The translations under genes were made by a program, and so were the position numbers. From NCBI GenBank assembly GCA_949524905.1, contig CATINC010000015.1, positions 108,972 through 172,971 of the forward strand: a stretch of 64,000 bases of DNA, written 5' to 3'. Below the pieces are notes generated by a model, which was not told where the DNA came from, did not search any database, and saw only the letters and a program-made list of their open reading frames with translations. This stretch comes from Opitutia bacterium UBA7350 (GTDB lineage: Bacteria > Verrucomicrobiota > Verrucomicrobiia > Opitutales > Coraliomargaritaceae). Below, piece after piece: positions 1 through 10,128 of the stretch; the first letter of the stretch is position 1, and each line of letters begins with the position of its first letter.

Positions 1-2
1 AA

Positions 3-521
3 GACATAGAAGTTGAGGTCGCCACCTCCAGCTTAACCAGCGATACCGTAGTTGTGAATAAGCTTCATATCGTGAGCCCTAAAATAAGCTACGAAAAAAC
101 CCTTAAAGGCAATAACATTAAAGATCTGCAGAAAAATATCCAAGCGTTCACTGAAAAACTTTTGGGCGAACATACCCAAGATTTAAATGACGAAAAAGAA
201 GCAAAGGGAGTAGATCAAGACGACAAAAAAATTATCATTGAGGACTTTAAAATTGTAGATGGCACAATTTACGCTGGCCTCATGGGGGTTGGCATGGAAA
301 TTCCGCTTCCGACTATTTCCCTTGAAAACATCGGTGCAAGCGACGGCCCCACCTTCGCTGAAAGCCTAGAGCAAGTCTTTCGTGAAATCCTCAACGTAAT
401 CGGTTCTACCTTTAAGGACTCCACCGAGATTTTTACCGAAGGCGGTAAAGCGACCCTCGATGTAACTAAAGAACAAATTCTCGATCGGGGCGTCAGTGAG
501 CTCCAAAAGCTCTTCAACTAA
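3..521 (+). CDS. AsmA-like / DUF748-type protein, C-terminal part (5' end outside window)
   Basis: The reading frame is open from the left edge (Asp-Ile-Glu-Val-Glu-Val...) through a GTG at 54 to TAA at 519-521, so the gene very probably starts upstream and the GTG is not its start. The visible 172 residues have the alternating beta-strand pattern and the 'T-S-S-L-x-S-D-x-V-V' followed by 'I-x-S-P-x-I-S-Y-E' wording seen in AsmA-like proteins that span or sit in the periplasm next to the inner membrane and take part in outer-membrane lipid or protein homeostasis. A 'GxNIKDLQKNI' segment, an acidic linker, and a C-terminal amphipathic helix follow. No catalytic motif is visible. The family call is by pattern only and the role is inferred; N-terminal membrane anchor not visible. 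Confidence 0.55.
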   Translation, partial: DIEVEVATSSLTSDTVVVNKLHIVSPKISYEKTLKGNNIKDLQKNIQAFTEKLLGEHTQDLNDEKEAKGVDQDDKKIIIEDFKIVDGTIYAGLMGVGMEIPLPTISLENIGASDGPTFAESLEQVFREILNVIGSTFKDSTEIFTEGGKATLDVTKEQILDRGVSELQKLFN

Positions 522-651
522 CGATACCTCACTGATGGTGAAAGTCGCGCACTAGCTCGCTTTGCTCAGTCTCAAGGGCTCGTGAGGCCGCTACCCCAAA
601 CTCCCTTGACCGGGCCTACTCCGTCGAACCGGGGTCTCATCCAGCCCATAA

Positions 652-679
652 AAAAACCCAATTTTGAAATTGGGTTTTT
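652..679. terminator. bidirectional hairpin terminator between the AsmA-like gene and tRNA-Tyr
   Basis: Thirteen bases at 652-664 (A-run, CCC, AATTT) are perfectly complementary to 667-679 with only TG between, giving a GGG/CCC-centred stem flanked by A and T tracts on both strands. It lies 4 nt beyond the encoded CCA end of the tRNA on the minus strand and downstream of the plus-strand gene end, so it can serve both. Confidence 0.8.
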
Positions 680-768
<89 letters not shown>

Positions 769-853
769 GTCCAATGACTGAACGAAGCAAACTAGTATAC
801 CGATGGAGGATGCCAAGTTTTTTTTGTGAATTTATGCTAGCTGTGGCGCTCTA

Positions 854-1759
854 TCAACCGCCCAGTAGAGTCATCACATTTTCGATATGCGCATCTACGT
901 AGGCACTGAAACCGAAAAAATAAATCAGTCCTGCTAAGGATAACATTGGGCCAAAAGGCACTTGAGTGCCAAAGGCTACCGTTTCCTGAGTATTGTTTTC
1001 GTCCACAATTACGGTTTGCTGCCATCCAAAAATTCGTCCTAAAATAATAAGTGGCAATAACACCAGGCAGCCCAAAACCGCCCCGCCAAACATACCAAAG
1101 AGCGCTCCCTGCCAGCCACAAAAAGCGCCAATACAACCTAGGAATTTTACGTCGCCCTCACCCATGGCTGGCTTGCGTAAAATTAATTCACCCAAGATTG
1201 CGATCCAATAAACCAAGCCTGCTCCGACTATAGCTCCCGTTACCGCAATCAGGCCAGATTTCAAATTCCCTTCCAAGTTGCTGGCATCGATGCCATGCAA
1301 TTCAGGAACGCAAAAAGACCCTATTACTCCAAGTATCATACCCCCAATAGAGACGCGGTCAGGAATAATCATGTGGTCGAAATCAACAAACGTTCCAACT
1401 ATCATGAGCGAAACAAACAGCATTCCGGTCAATGCAACAAAAGGAGAAAATTGAATCCAACAGGCTACAAAAATCAATCCCGTCAGCAACTCGAGTAAAG
1501 CATAACGTAAACTAAAGGCGTTCCCGCAACAGGCAGCTTTTCCACGCAGCATGAACCAACTCAAAATCGGAATATTGTAATTCCAAGGGATTCGCTCTCC
1601 ACAAGCACAGCTTGAGGGTGGCTTTACCACTGAGTGATTATTAGGAATTCGGTAAATACAAACGTTCAAAAAGCTCCCGATTACTGCGCCAAAAATAAAG
1701 ATTACCACTGGAATGAACCCAGGTAACTCAGCAGAAATAATTTCAAAATTCTCAAGCAT
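854..1759 (-). CDS. pilD: prepilin peptidase / N-methyltransferase (type IV pilus or type II secretion)
   Basis: A 301-residue polytopic inner-membrane protein. It cleaves the leader of type IV prepilins or pseudopilins and usually N-methylates the new N-terminus. The N-terminal segment carries GSFLNVCIYRIP (residues 28-39), then the cytoplasmic cysteine loop, then the catalytic aspartate motifs VDFDHMIIPD (125-134) and GEGDVKFLG in the second half. In this loop the cysteines are C51-x-C53 and C77-C78, not the usual CxxC...CxxC pairs, so zinc binding may be altered. The start overlaps the last 8 bases of aroE and is preceded by a purine-rich AAAGGGAAAG inside aroE, suggesting coupled translation. 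No pilin or secretion genes are in the window. Identity is firm. Confidence 0.92.
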   Translation of the reverse strand: MLENFEIISAELPGFIPVVIFIFGAVIGSFLNVCIYRIPNNHSVVKPPSSCACGERIPWNYNIPILSWFMLRGKAACCGNAFSLRYALLELLTGLIFVACWIQFSPFVALTGMLFVSLMIVGTFVDFDHMIIPDRVSIGGMILGVIGSFCVPELHGIDASNLEGNLKSGLIAVTGAIVGAGLVYWIAILGELILRKPAMGEGDVKFLGCIGAFCGWQGALFGMFGGAVLGCLVLLPLIILGRIFGWQQTVIVDENNTQETVAFGTQVPFGPMLSLAGLIYFFGFSAYVDAHIENVMTLLGG

Positions 1760-2723
1760 CAGAACTTTCCCTTTCTTTTTTAGCTAAAGCCGCTTCGGCT
1801 GCATTCCGCATAACTGTAGCATCCACAGTCTGCCCAGTCCAAATTTCCAGTGCGCGCGCACCTTGATACACCAGCATCGAGAGCCCATTAGCGCATTTCA
1901 TCCCACGGGAAGCAGCCGCAGTTAACAACTGCGTCTGCGGTGGATTATAGACCATGTCATAGGCGACCCAATCCGATGGCAATGCCTGCACCTCAATCGG
2001 CGAAGGATCATCTCCCCTCAGACCCAATGAAGTTGCATTAATGAAAATTCCGACTTTTGGCAGATCCTCCGGCAAAGCGGCGAGGGAAAAAACTTCTACC
2101 TCCATTAACTTACCAAGGGCAGCTAAAATTTCCCGAAGCTCACCAAGGCGTTCAGGTGTTCGATTTCCCAGATATAATTTCTTGCATCCAGAAAGCAGAC
2201 ATTGCACCGCTGCCGCACGTGCAGCCCCGCCTGAACCCGCCAGCATGACCACAGAGCCTTTCAAGCTTTGACCTAGCGTTGCCAACAATCCTCGCTCAAG
2301 CCCGTAACCATCGGTATTATAGCCAAGCCATCCATCATCCCCTCGCTTGAGAGTATTGACGGCACCCATCGCCATGGCATCACCCGATAAATCCGTCACC
2401 GTTTTCAGTGCCAACACTTTATGGGGCACGGTTAAATTAACACCCTCAAATCCTTTCGAGTAGAAGCCTTGCAATGCGCTTGATAGCTCCACGGCAGGAA
2501 CCGTAAATCGGTAATAAGCCCAGTCCTTAAAATGTTGATCTGTTTGCGCCAGTTTTGATATAGCAGTGTTGTGCATGACAGGACTCAATGAATGTTCCAC
2601 AGGATCACCCAATACCGCTAGCGGCGTGCCGTGAAATTCCAAGCGATCGAGATCCTCAAGCGTGTAAGTTTTGTGTGTATCCATTGGGCTGGGTTCAGGA
2701 ATCGGGCGCAAGTTCCATTCCAT
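1752..2723 (-). CDS. aroE: shikimate dehydrogenase (NADP+)
   Basis: Reduces 3-dehydroshikimate to shikimate with NADPH in chorismate synthesis (cytosol). Seen: the substrate-binding motif LGDPVEHSLSPVMHN near residue 40, VNLTVPHK with the catalytic lysine, GAVNTL, GYNTDGYG, the Rossmann loop AGSGGAARA, NRTPERL, the NATSLGL motif, and the C-terminal GLSMLVYQGARALEIWTG. At 323 residues it is longer than the common 270-290 because of about 35 extra N-terminal residues; a second ATG at 2684 (MDTHKTYTLED) would shorten it by 13. It forms an 8-bp overlap with the prepilin peptidase gene downstream. Neither start has a strong Shine-Dalgarno. Confidence 0.95.
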   Translation of the reverse strand: MEWNLRPIPEPSPMDTHKTYTLEDLDRLEFHGTPLAVLGDPVEHSLSPVMHNTAISKLAQTDQHFKDWAYYRFTVPAVELSSALQGFYSKGFEGVNLTVPHKVLALKTVTDLSGDAMAMGAVNTLKRGDDGWLGYNTDGYGLERGLLATLGQSLKGSVVMLAGSGGAARAAAVQCLLSGCKKLYLGNRTPERLGELREILAALGKLMEVEVFSLAALPEDLPKVGIFINATSLGLRGDDPSPIEVQALPSDWVAYDMVYNPPQTQLLTAAASRGMKCANGLSMLVYQGARALEIWTGQTVDATVMRNAAEAALAKKERESSDA

Positions 2724-2758
2724 GAGCTTGTCGCTCAGAGACGCCTATTGGAAGTCAA

Positions 2759-3472
2759 TTATTTAGAGTCTGAAGCCTGTGTTCGTGATCCGTAAAGTGC
2801 CGTGCCAACACGTATTTGAGTCGATCCAGCCTTAATCGCTACCTCGAGGTCTCCAGTCATCCCCATAGACAATTCATCCAGGGCAATTTTATAGCGATCC
2901 GCTAAACTGTCGCGCAAATCGCGCAATCGTTCAAAACACCGTTTTGCCACCTCGGGCTCATCGTCAAGTGGAGCAATCGTCATCAAGCCATCCACAATAA
3001 GATGCTTTGCCGACAAAGCCTGCTCTAGAGCACCTTCCAAAGCATCCGCCATAAAACCATATTTTCGTGGATCCTCTCCAGCATTGCATTGCAGCAAGAT
3101 CGGTAAAGGCTTACCCAATTCACCTGCCATAAGATCCAAACGATGGATTAACTTCAGGGAATCAACGGACTGGATTCGGTCAAATACACGCACAGCCTCC
3201 TTCGCTTTATTTGACTGCAGATGACCAATTAATTCCCAGTAAAGATCTAAATTTGAGGCTTCTGCTCGCTTTGATGCCGCCTCCTGTACTCGGTTTTCAC
3301 CTACCGCAGACAAACCTGCATCGTTCGCATAAATGACCGCTTCCACTTCGTGATTCTTTGTTACCGGTAATAATTTCACCGAATCCACAGGGCGACCAGA
3401 AACGGCACACGCCGCTGCTATCCGCGACTGTAATGCAGCTAAATTAAAGCGAAATGTCTCTCCTTGAATCAT
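2759..3472 (-). CDS. YggS/PLPBP-family pyridoxal phosphate homeostasis protein
   Basis: A 237-residue single-domain, fold-type III PLP protein related to the alanine racemase N-terminal barrel; family members buffer PLP and affect amino-acid and keto-acid balance but have no known enzymatic activity. Seen: the PLP-lysine motif LLPVTKNHE near the N-terminus, GENRVQEA, WELIGHLQSNK, IQSVDSLKL, QCNAGEDPRKYGF, GLMTIAPL, LSMGMTGDLEVAIKAGSTQIRVGTALYG. The open frame extends upstream to 3745 but the ATG at 3472 begins where family alignments begin, and the upstream part is antisense to the LysR gene. Divergent from the LysR regulator with 97 bases between. Confidence 0.93.
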   Translation of the reverse strand: MIQGETFRFNLAALQSRIAAACAVSGRPVDSVKLLPVTKNHEVEAVIYANDAGLSAVGENRVQEAASKRAEASNLDLYWELIGHLQSNKAKEAVRVFDRIQSVDSLKLIHRLDLMAGELGKPLPILLQCNAGEDPRKYGFMADALEGALEQALSAKHLIVDGLMTIAPLDDEPEVAKRCFERLRDLRDSLADRYKIALDELSMGMTGDLEVAIKAGSTQIRVGTALYGSRTQASDSK

Positions 3473-3499
3473 GGAAATGTAGTAGCTTTGTTTATCATA

Positions 3500-3518
3500 A
3501 AAAACAACATAAGTTTTT
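3500..3518. promoter_or_regulatory. inverted repeat in the yggS/LysR divergent intergenic region
   Basis: AAAAAC at 3500-3505 and GTTTTT at 3513-3518 are separated by 7 bases in the 97-base gap between two divergent genes. LysR-type regulators commonly bind such dyads in divergent promoters and autoregulate. The dyad is AT-only apart from one base per arm, so chance is a real possibility. Confidence 0.25.
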
Positions 3519-3569
3519 CTGATTCTTTGTTTGTTTTTATTATTAGATAACTTTATAACGATCCTATCC

Positions 3570-4457
3570 ATGCACGTTGAAAATTTTAAAGTCTTTGCAG
3601 ATTTAGTTGAGAGCGAAAGCTTCTCGCGAGCCGCCAAGCTAAATGGCATTACCCAATCTGCCGTCAGCCAACAACTACGGGGCATGGAAAAACACTTTAA
3701 ATTGCTCATTGTTGACCGCAGCCAGAAACAATTTCGCCTCACCAATGAAGGGAAAAAGCTCTACGGTTCAGCAAAAGAGATGCTACGTCTCTACGAAACC
3801 CTGAACAGCGAACTTCAGGAAATGCGGAAGGAAATCAGCGGTACAATCCACATTTCAACTGTGTACAGCATCGGGCTACATGAATTACCTCCTTACGTAA
3901 AAATCTTCCTAGCAGAATATCCTGAGGTAAATATTCGCGTAGAGTATCGCCGTGCTAATATGGTCTATGAAGATATCTTAAATAACTCCATCGATCTCGG
4001 ACTCATTGCATATCCCGAAAAGCACAAACAACTTGAAATCCTGCCCTTTCATGACGACACCCTTGTTTTAGTTGCAAGCCCGGAGCACCCCTTCGCTGAA
4101 AAATCCAGTATCGATATTTCAGAGTTAAACGGCCAAAAATGTATCGGATTTGAGCCAGATATTCCCACTCGCAAGGCCACCGACCGAATCTTCCGTGAAT
4201 TCAACATCGACGCTGAACTCGTCATGGAATTTGATAATGTAGAAACGGTTAAACGTGCAGTCGAAATCAACGCAGGACTTGCGATCCTGCCTCAAACCAC
4301 GGTAACTCGTGAAGAAGCGCAAAACCTACTCAAAGTGATTCCATTTAAAGATCATAACTTTCGCCGACCGCTTGCTCTCATTCACCGCAAAGGTCGCGTC
4401 CTAACACCTGCAATGAAAAAGCTCATAGAGTTGCTCACCACGCAAAACCTTGGCTAA
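3570..4457 (+). CDS. LysR-family transcriptional regulator (CysB/CysL-like)
   Basis: 295 residues. The N-terminal winged helix-turn-helix starts MHVENFKVFADLVESESFSRAAK and continues with GITQSAVSQQLRGMEK, the standard LysR recognition region (about residues 1-60), then a linker helix and a periplasmic-binding-protein-like effector domain (about 90-290) with GTIHISTVYSIGLHELP and EINAGLAILPQTTV. The frame is open further upstream but the ATG at 3570 matches the usual LysR N-terminus. The effector is unknown; similarity of wording to the CysB/CysL (sulfur) branch is only an impression. Divergent from the PLP-homeostasis gene, which it might control, and followed by the unrelated M16 peptidase gene. 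Confidence 0.9.
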   Translation: MHVENFKVFADLVESESFSRAAKLNGITQSAVSQQLRGMEKHFKLLIVDRSQKQFRLTNEGKKLYGSAKEMLRLYETLNSELQEMRKEISGTIHISTVYSIGLHELPPYVKIFLAEYPEVNIRVEYRRANMVYEDILNNSIDLGLIAYPEKHKQLEILPFHDDTLVLVASPEHPFAEKSSIDISELNGQKCIGFEPDIPTRKATDRIFREFNIDAELVMEFDNVETVKRAVEINAGLAILPQTTVTREEAQNLLKVIPFKDHNFRRPLALIHRKGRVLTPAMKKLIELLTTQNLG

Positions 4458-4526
4458 AAGCAGGCCCTCATGTGCTTGAAAATCTTGCGCTAAACTTCAG
4501 TTTCGTCTTATTGACGCTTAGTTACC

Positions 4527-7250
4527 ATGAGCAAAAAAGCCGTCCACAGATTTCTCATTTCTATATTCGCCGTCATGACTTCCCATTCATCGCTTCCGGC
4601 CCAAGATGCCCCGTCGGGCTTCACCCACCTCGAGACGCTAAGCGGAATCGAGTCATATATCCTCGATAAGAACGGCTTACGCATCCTACTAATGCCAGAC
4701 AAGCAATCGCCTGTCGCTGCGGTGATGGTCACCTATGATGTCGGAGGCCGACATGAATCTACAGGCACGACTGGCGCAACCCATATCCTTGAACATATGA
4801 TGTTTAAGGGCACCAAAAACTTTGCCGACGATACAAACTACTCCTCCACCATGGAACGGATCGGAGCGCGCTCAAACGCCACGACCTACTACGATCGCAC
4901 GAACTACTACGCCGTCCTTGCCCGTGAATTCGTACCTCTTGCCATTGAACTCGAAGCCGACCGAATGCGTAACCTCCGTATTCTGCCCGAAGATCTAGAA
5001 TCCGAAATGACCGTAGTGCGAAACGAATACGAACTCGGCGAAAACAATCCCGTCCGAACCCTTATTAAAGAAGTCTATGCCTCTGCTTTTATGGCACACC
5101 CCTACGGCCACCCAGTCATTGGCTGGCGCTCAGATATTGAAAATACCACCACCGAGAAACTACGCCAATTCTACGATACCTTCTATTGGCCTGAAAATAC
5201 CACACTCACCATTATTGGTGGCTTTGATCGACAAGCCACCATGAGAGCTATTTTAAAAAACTACGGCTCAATTCCAAACGCACCGAAACCCATTCCAGTA
5301 ATAGAAACGGTTGAACCTGAGCAACTCGGTGAACGACGACTCACGATTGAACGGGCTGGCGAAGTGGGTGTTATTACACTTGCTCACAAAGTCCCCGAGG
5401 GAACCCACCATGACTGGGCTGCCCTCAGTCTGATCGAACTAATTCTGGGCGCTGATCAAACCGGACGCCTTTACCGTTCACTGGATGACAAAGGCAAAGC
5501 GAGCCAAACCTTTTCTTTTGCGCCTCAATTACACGACCCCAGCCTCTTCTTTCTTGGAGCTTTCCTAACCCCAGAAGCCTCACACGCAGAAGTCGAAAAT
5601 CTTATTATCCAAGAAATTGAAACTCTTATTACCGGCGGTGTGAGTGAAGCAGAACTTCAACGAGCTAAATCCGTTATCGAAGCTCAAACCGTCTACAATC
5701 GTGACGGCTCCTATCGCATCGCAAGTGCCATCAATGAGTGCATTGCCCTTGGCGACTGGAGAACCTACCTCACCCTACCCGATGCCATCCAAAAAGTAAC
5801 GCCTGCGGAAATTCAACGAGCCGCCAAGAAATACCTCACTCAAAAAAATCGCACCACCGGATGGTTCATTCCTCAAAAAAGCGAGCGACCCACCCAAGTG
5901 AGCCTTCCAACTCCAAACTACTTCCGTGACCCCGCCCTACAAAACCATCCTGAAGCTGAAAGAAGTGGCAGTAATTTAACCACTGCCGAAAGGGTAAACT
6001 TTGCTCCTCATATCCGCGAAAAAAACATCGGCCCCATCCGCCTTGTTACCATAGATATGCCGGTCGAAAAAGTTGTCGCCTTTGTGGGTAGCTTTGCCGC
6101 TGGTAATGCCCACAACCCCGATGAAAACCCCCTAGTCGCGAGTCTCACAGCGCAGATGCTCAATCAAGGAACCAAGCGTAATGATCGGTTTGTCCTCGCC
6201 GAAAGCCTCGATACACTCGGTGCTGAGCTCAGTTTTCAAGCTGATAAGCAAAGTCTCGTATTCAGTGGCAAATTCCTTCGTAATGATGCCGGTTATGTCA
6301 TTGACCTTCTGGCCGAGCAACTCCGCCTACCAGCATTTGAAGCGGCAGTTTTTGCTAACCTCAAGGAACGCACGCGCGCGAACATCCTCCGCGCTAATCA
6401 TGATACTGATTATCGCGCGAGTGCCGCACTCACCCAACTGATCTACCCTTCAGATCATCCAAATTATTACTTCTCGATAGAACAACAGCTAGCAGCACTT
6501 GAAAAAACCACGACTCAAGATCTTCGCCAATTTCATGAAGCGCACTACGGACCCGCCTCGATGACGATGGTCTTTGCAGGTGATATTGATTTCGATCAAA
6601 TTTCGGCTGCCCTTGCTGCTGCATTTGAAAATTGGGAAGGCGGGAAACCTTACCCCGAAATATCCGCCACTGGCTTAGCTCCAAAATTCCAAAACCAGAG
6701 CATCCAAATTCCTGATAAAACTAGCGTCTCAGTTCGTTTGGGTCAATTTACTGGCCTTAAACGCACAGATGCAGACTATCTGCCATTTGCAGTTGGCAAC
6801 TATATTCTTGGGGGAAGTTTTCACTCCCGCCTCATGACAGAAATTCGGGTCAAACAAGGACTTACGTACAGTATCCACTCCAGTCATAGTGGCGACATTC
6901 TAACACCCGGTCATTGGACTCTGAGTGCGGGCTTTGCTCCCGAACTGCTTGAAAAAGGTCAAGAGGCTAGCCTTAAGGTCATACGACAATGGGTTGATCA
7001 AGGCGTAAGCACAGAGGAAGTTAATGCCGCCTGCACCACCCTGAATGGCAAGTACCTCGTCGGTCTGGATACCACCACTGCCGTTGCCGGGCAGATTCAC
7101 AGTTTCTTAAAACGAGGCTACCCCGCTAATTACGTTGATACGCATCCAAAAAAACTTGCCACTATTACCGCCGATGAGGTGAACAAGGCTATTCAGAAAT
7201 ACCTTGATTCCGATGCCATGGCAGGTGTCACCGCAGGGTCGCTGCCTTAA
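4527..7250 (+). CDS. secreted two-domain M16 (pitrilysin/insulinase-family) zinc metallopeptidase
   Basis: 907 residues with an N-terminal signal-like segment (about 1-25, ending SLPAQDA), so exported to the periplasm or outer membrane. The first M16 domain has the inverted zinc motif HILEH at residues 86-90, with the downstream acidic ligand region ESEMTVVRNEYE about 75 residues later. The second half repeats the M16 fold (from about residue 500; SFAAGNAHNPDENPLVASLTA) but has no HxxEH, as is usual for the non-catalytic partner domain fused in one chain. Likely degrades peptides in the envelope. Stands alone; a short hypothetical follows on the same strand. Confidence 0.92.
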   Translation: MSKKAVHRFLISIFAVMTSHSSLPAQDAPSGFTHLETLSGIESYILDKNGLRILLMPDKQSPVAAVMVTYDVGGRHESTGTTGATHILEHMMFKGTKNFADDTNYSSTMERIGARSNATTYYDRTNYYAVLAREFVPLAIELEADRMRNLRILPEDLESEMTVVRNEYELGENNPVRTLIKEVYASAFMAHPYGHPVIGWRSDIENTTTEKLRQFYDTFYWPENTTLTIIGGFDRQATMRAILKNYGSIPNAPKPIPVIETVEPEQLGERRLTIERAGEVGVITLAHKVPEGTHHDWAALSLIELILGADQTGRLYRSLDDKGKASQTFSFAPQLHDPSLFFLGAFLTPEASHAEVENLIIQEIETLITGGVSEAELQRAKSVIEAQTVYNRDGSYRIASAINECIALGDWRTYLTLPDAIQKVTPAEIQRAAKKYLTQKNRTTGWFIPQKSERPTQVSLPTPNYFRDPALQNHPEAERSGSNLTTAERVNFAPHIREKNIGPIRLVTIDMPVEKVVAFVGSFAAGNAHNPDENPLVASLTAQMLNQGTKRNDRFVLAESLDTLGAELSFQADKQSLVFSGKFLRNDAGYVIDLLAEQLRLPAFEAAVFANLKERTRANILRANHDTDYRASAALTQLIYPSDHPNYYFSIEQQLAALEKTTTQDLRQFHEAHYGPASMTMVFAGDIDFDQISAALAAAFENWEGGKPYPEISATGLAPKFQNQSIQIPDKTSVSVRLGQFTGLKRTDADYLPFAVGNYILGGSFHSRLMTEIRVKQGLTYSIHSSHSGDILTPGHWTLSAGFAPELLEKGQEASLKVIRQWVDQGVSTEEVNAACTTLNGKYLVGLDTTTAVAGQIHSFLKRGYPANYVDTHPKKLATITADEVNKAIQKYLDSDAMAGVTAGSLP

Positions 7251-7314
7251 ATTTTTAATTGCATCACACTTCCCACTTGCCCACCTCCTCGGCCTCCTTG
7301 ATGCTCATAAAATT

Positions 7315-7764
7315 ATGCCTAAAATTGACCTCGAAATCGTAAAACGCGTCCTAGAAGAAAACAATACCGACATTCAGAAACTCAATGCAATTATTGAAGA
7401 CCTGAAACACCAGATTCAAATCGAGGAAGAAGAACGCGCTAACCGCACACCACCTGTAAAAAAACAGTTTGTAGTACTTCTCTCCGATTCAGACGGGCAA
7501 CTCACCGAAAAGGACATCACTGGCTGGATTCTACAAATTCCAGAAGATGATTCACCCGCCACTACTTGCGAGCGCATCATTCGCGCTACTCATAACTACA
7601 ATGCCACACCTAAAGGAAGACGCCTGCCTGTAAAGACGATTGGAGAGGCCTGTGAAGTTGTTGGACCGAAATTTATGAAAGAGGAACATGTTTGGGTAAA
7701 AACTAAAACACCCATACTGGCCGCGGCCACTCCTAACACCATACCTAGGGATAGTAGCGACTGA
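7315..7764 (+). CDS. hypothetical protein with N-terminal coiled coil
   Basis: 149 residues, not recognised. The start chosen is the ATG at 7315 (MPKIDLEIVKR); the upstream extension of the frame overlaps the M16 gene and reads like out-of-frame sequence. Residues about 5-40 form an amphipathic, charged heptad pattern (VKRVLEENNTDIQKLNAIIEDLKHQI), likely a coiled coil. The middle (KKQFVVLLSDSDGQL...DITGWILQIPEDD) looks like an alpha/beta domain and includes a CERIIRA helix. The C-terminal part has VKTKTPILA. No signal peptide or metal motif. It sits 64 bases after the peptidase and converges with lpxA. Confidence 0.6.
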   Translation: MPKIDLEIVKRVLEENNTDIQKLNAIIEDLKHQIQIEEEERANRTPPVKKQFVVLLSDSDGQLTEKDITGWILQIPEDDSPATTCERIIRATHNYNATPKGRRLPVKTIGEACEVVGPKFMKEEHVWVKTKTPILAAATPNTIPRDSSD

Positions 7765-7866
7765 GATTTCATTTAAAACTACTGGGTAAGCTTCAAGGCG
7801 GTGCCAACATCACGCGCTCATAAAAAGTTCTTAAATGCAAATTATGCTGAAAATCGAGTCAGAAAA

Positions 7867-8643
7867 CTAGGCAATCCCCCGGTCACTCCGCTGAACAAAG
7901 TCTATGAAATTATCGATGTCGACATGGTCACTGTCCTCTTGAACAGACACTGCTTTAATCGCCTCTGACTGGTTCAGGCCTTTTTTATAGAAGGCTTTGA
8001 AGACTCGGTGAATCCGCTGAATGGCTTCGCTGTCAAAGCCCGCACGCTCAAGGCCTATTTTATTGATGGTGCGACATACGGCAGGATTTCCATCGGCAAT
8101 CAAGAAAGGGGGGACGTCTTGCACAATCTTTGAGGCTGCCCCAAGCATGGCGTGATCGCCCACTCGACAAAATTGGTGCACCCCAACACCCCATCCAACA
8201 TTAACATGATTGCCAACTGTTACATGTCCACCCAGAGCAGCGTGACTACTCATAACAAGGCGGTCACCAATCTGGCACTCGTGCGCAATATGACTGTAAG
8301 CAAGGATCAAATTATCGTGCCCTAATCGAGTGAGCAAATTCTCCTCAGTGGCGCAATGTACCGTGGTATATTCTCGGAAAACGTTTCGATCCCCAATCTC
8401 AATGCGCTGAACCCCACCTTTGTATTTTTTATCGTGGGATTTTCCACCCAGGTAGGCATATGGATGCACTTCATTTTCCTGACCCATGATGGTCGCACCA
8501 TCAACGGTGGCATGGTGCATAACGGTAGTCCCCTTGCCGAGTTTGACCTGCGCTCCGATGTAAGCATAAGGGCCGACACTTACGCCCTCAGCAAGCTCGG
8601 CTCCAGACTCAATGATTGCGGTAGAATGAATTTGTGTGGACAT
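7867..8643 (-). CDS. lpxA: acyl-ACP--UDP-N-acetylglucosamine O-acyltransferase
   Basis: First enzyme of lipid A synthesis: transfers a 3-hydroxyacyl chain from ACP to UDP-GlcNAc. 258 residues, normal length. The N-terminal two thirds show the left-handed beta-helix hexapeptide pattern ([16 protein letters not shown] and so on); the catalytic histidine lies in [12 protein letters not shown], followed by [24 protein letters not shown] and the C-terminal helical domain ([25 protein letters not shown]). Nine bases downstream of lpxC-fabZ on the same strand, so co-transcribed; the fused gene supplies both the next step in the pathway and hydroxyacyl-ACP metabolism. Confidence 0.96.
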   Translation of the reverse strand: MSTQIHSTAIIESGAELAEGVSVGPYAYIGAQVKLGKGTTVMHHATVDGATIMGQENEVHPYAYLGGKSHDKKYKGGVQRIEIGDRNVFREYTTVHCATEENLLTRLGHDNLILAYSHIAHECQIGDRLVMSSHAALGGHVTVGNHVNVGWGVGVHQFCRVGDHAMLGAASKIVQDVPPFLIADGNPAVCRTINKIGLERAGFDSEAIQRIHRVFKAFYKKGLNQSEAIKAVSVQEDSDHVDIDNFIDFVQRSDRGIA

Positions 8644-8652
8644 GAAAATCTA

Positions 8653-10005
<1,353 letters not shown>

Positions 10006-10128
10006 GCCTCAGTTAATTCTAAGCCATGATACACATCAGTTCTTAAGTTAATCGACAGAAGAAGCGTGTAAAGCATGGGTTTTCACGTTGCCAGCAAGGT
10101 AATTCAGCCGCTATACATACCCGTTAAG

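Noticed and set aside
6900..7100. Minus-strand frames within the M16 peptidase gene
   Set aside because: Short antisense frames without motifs or ribosome-binding sites.
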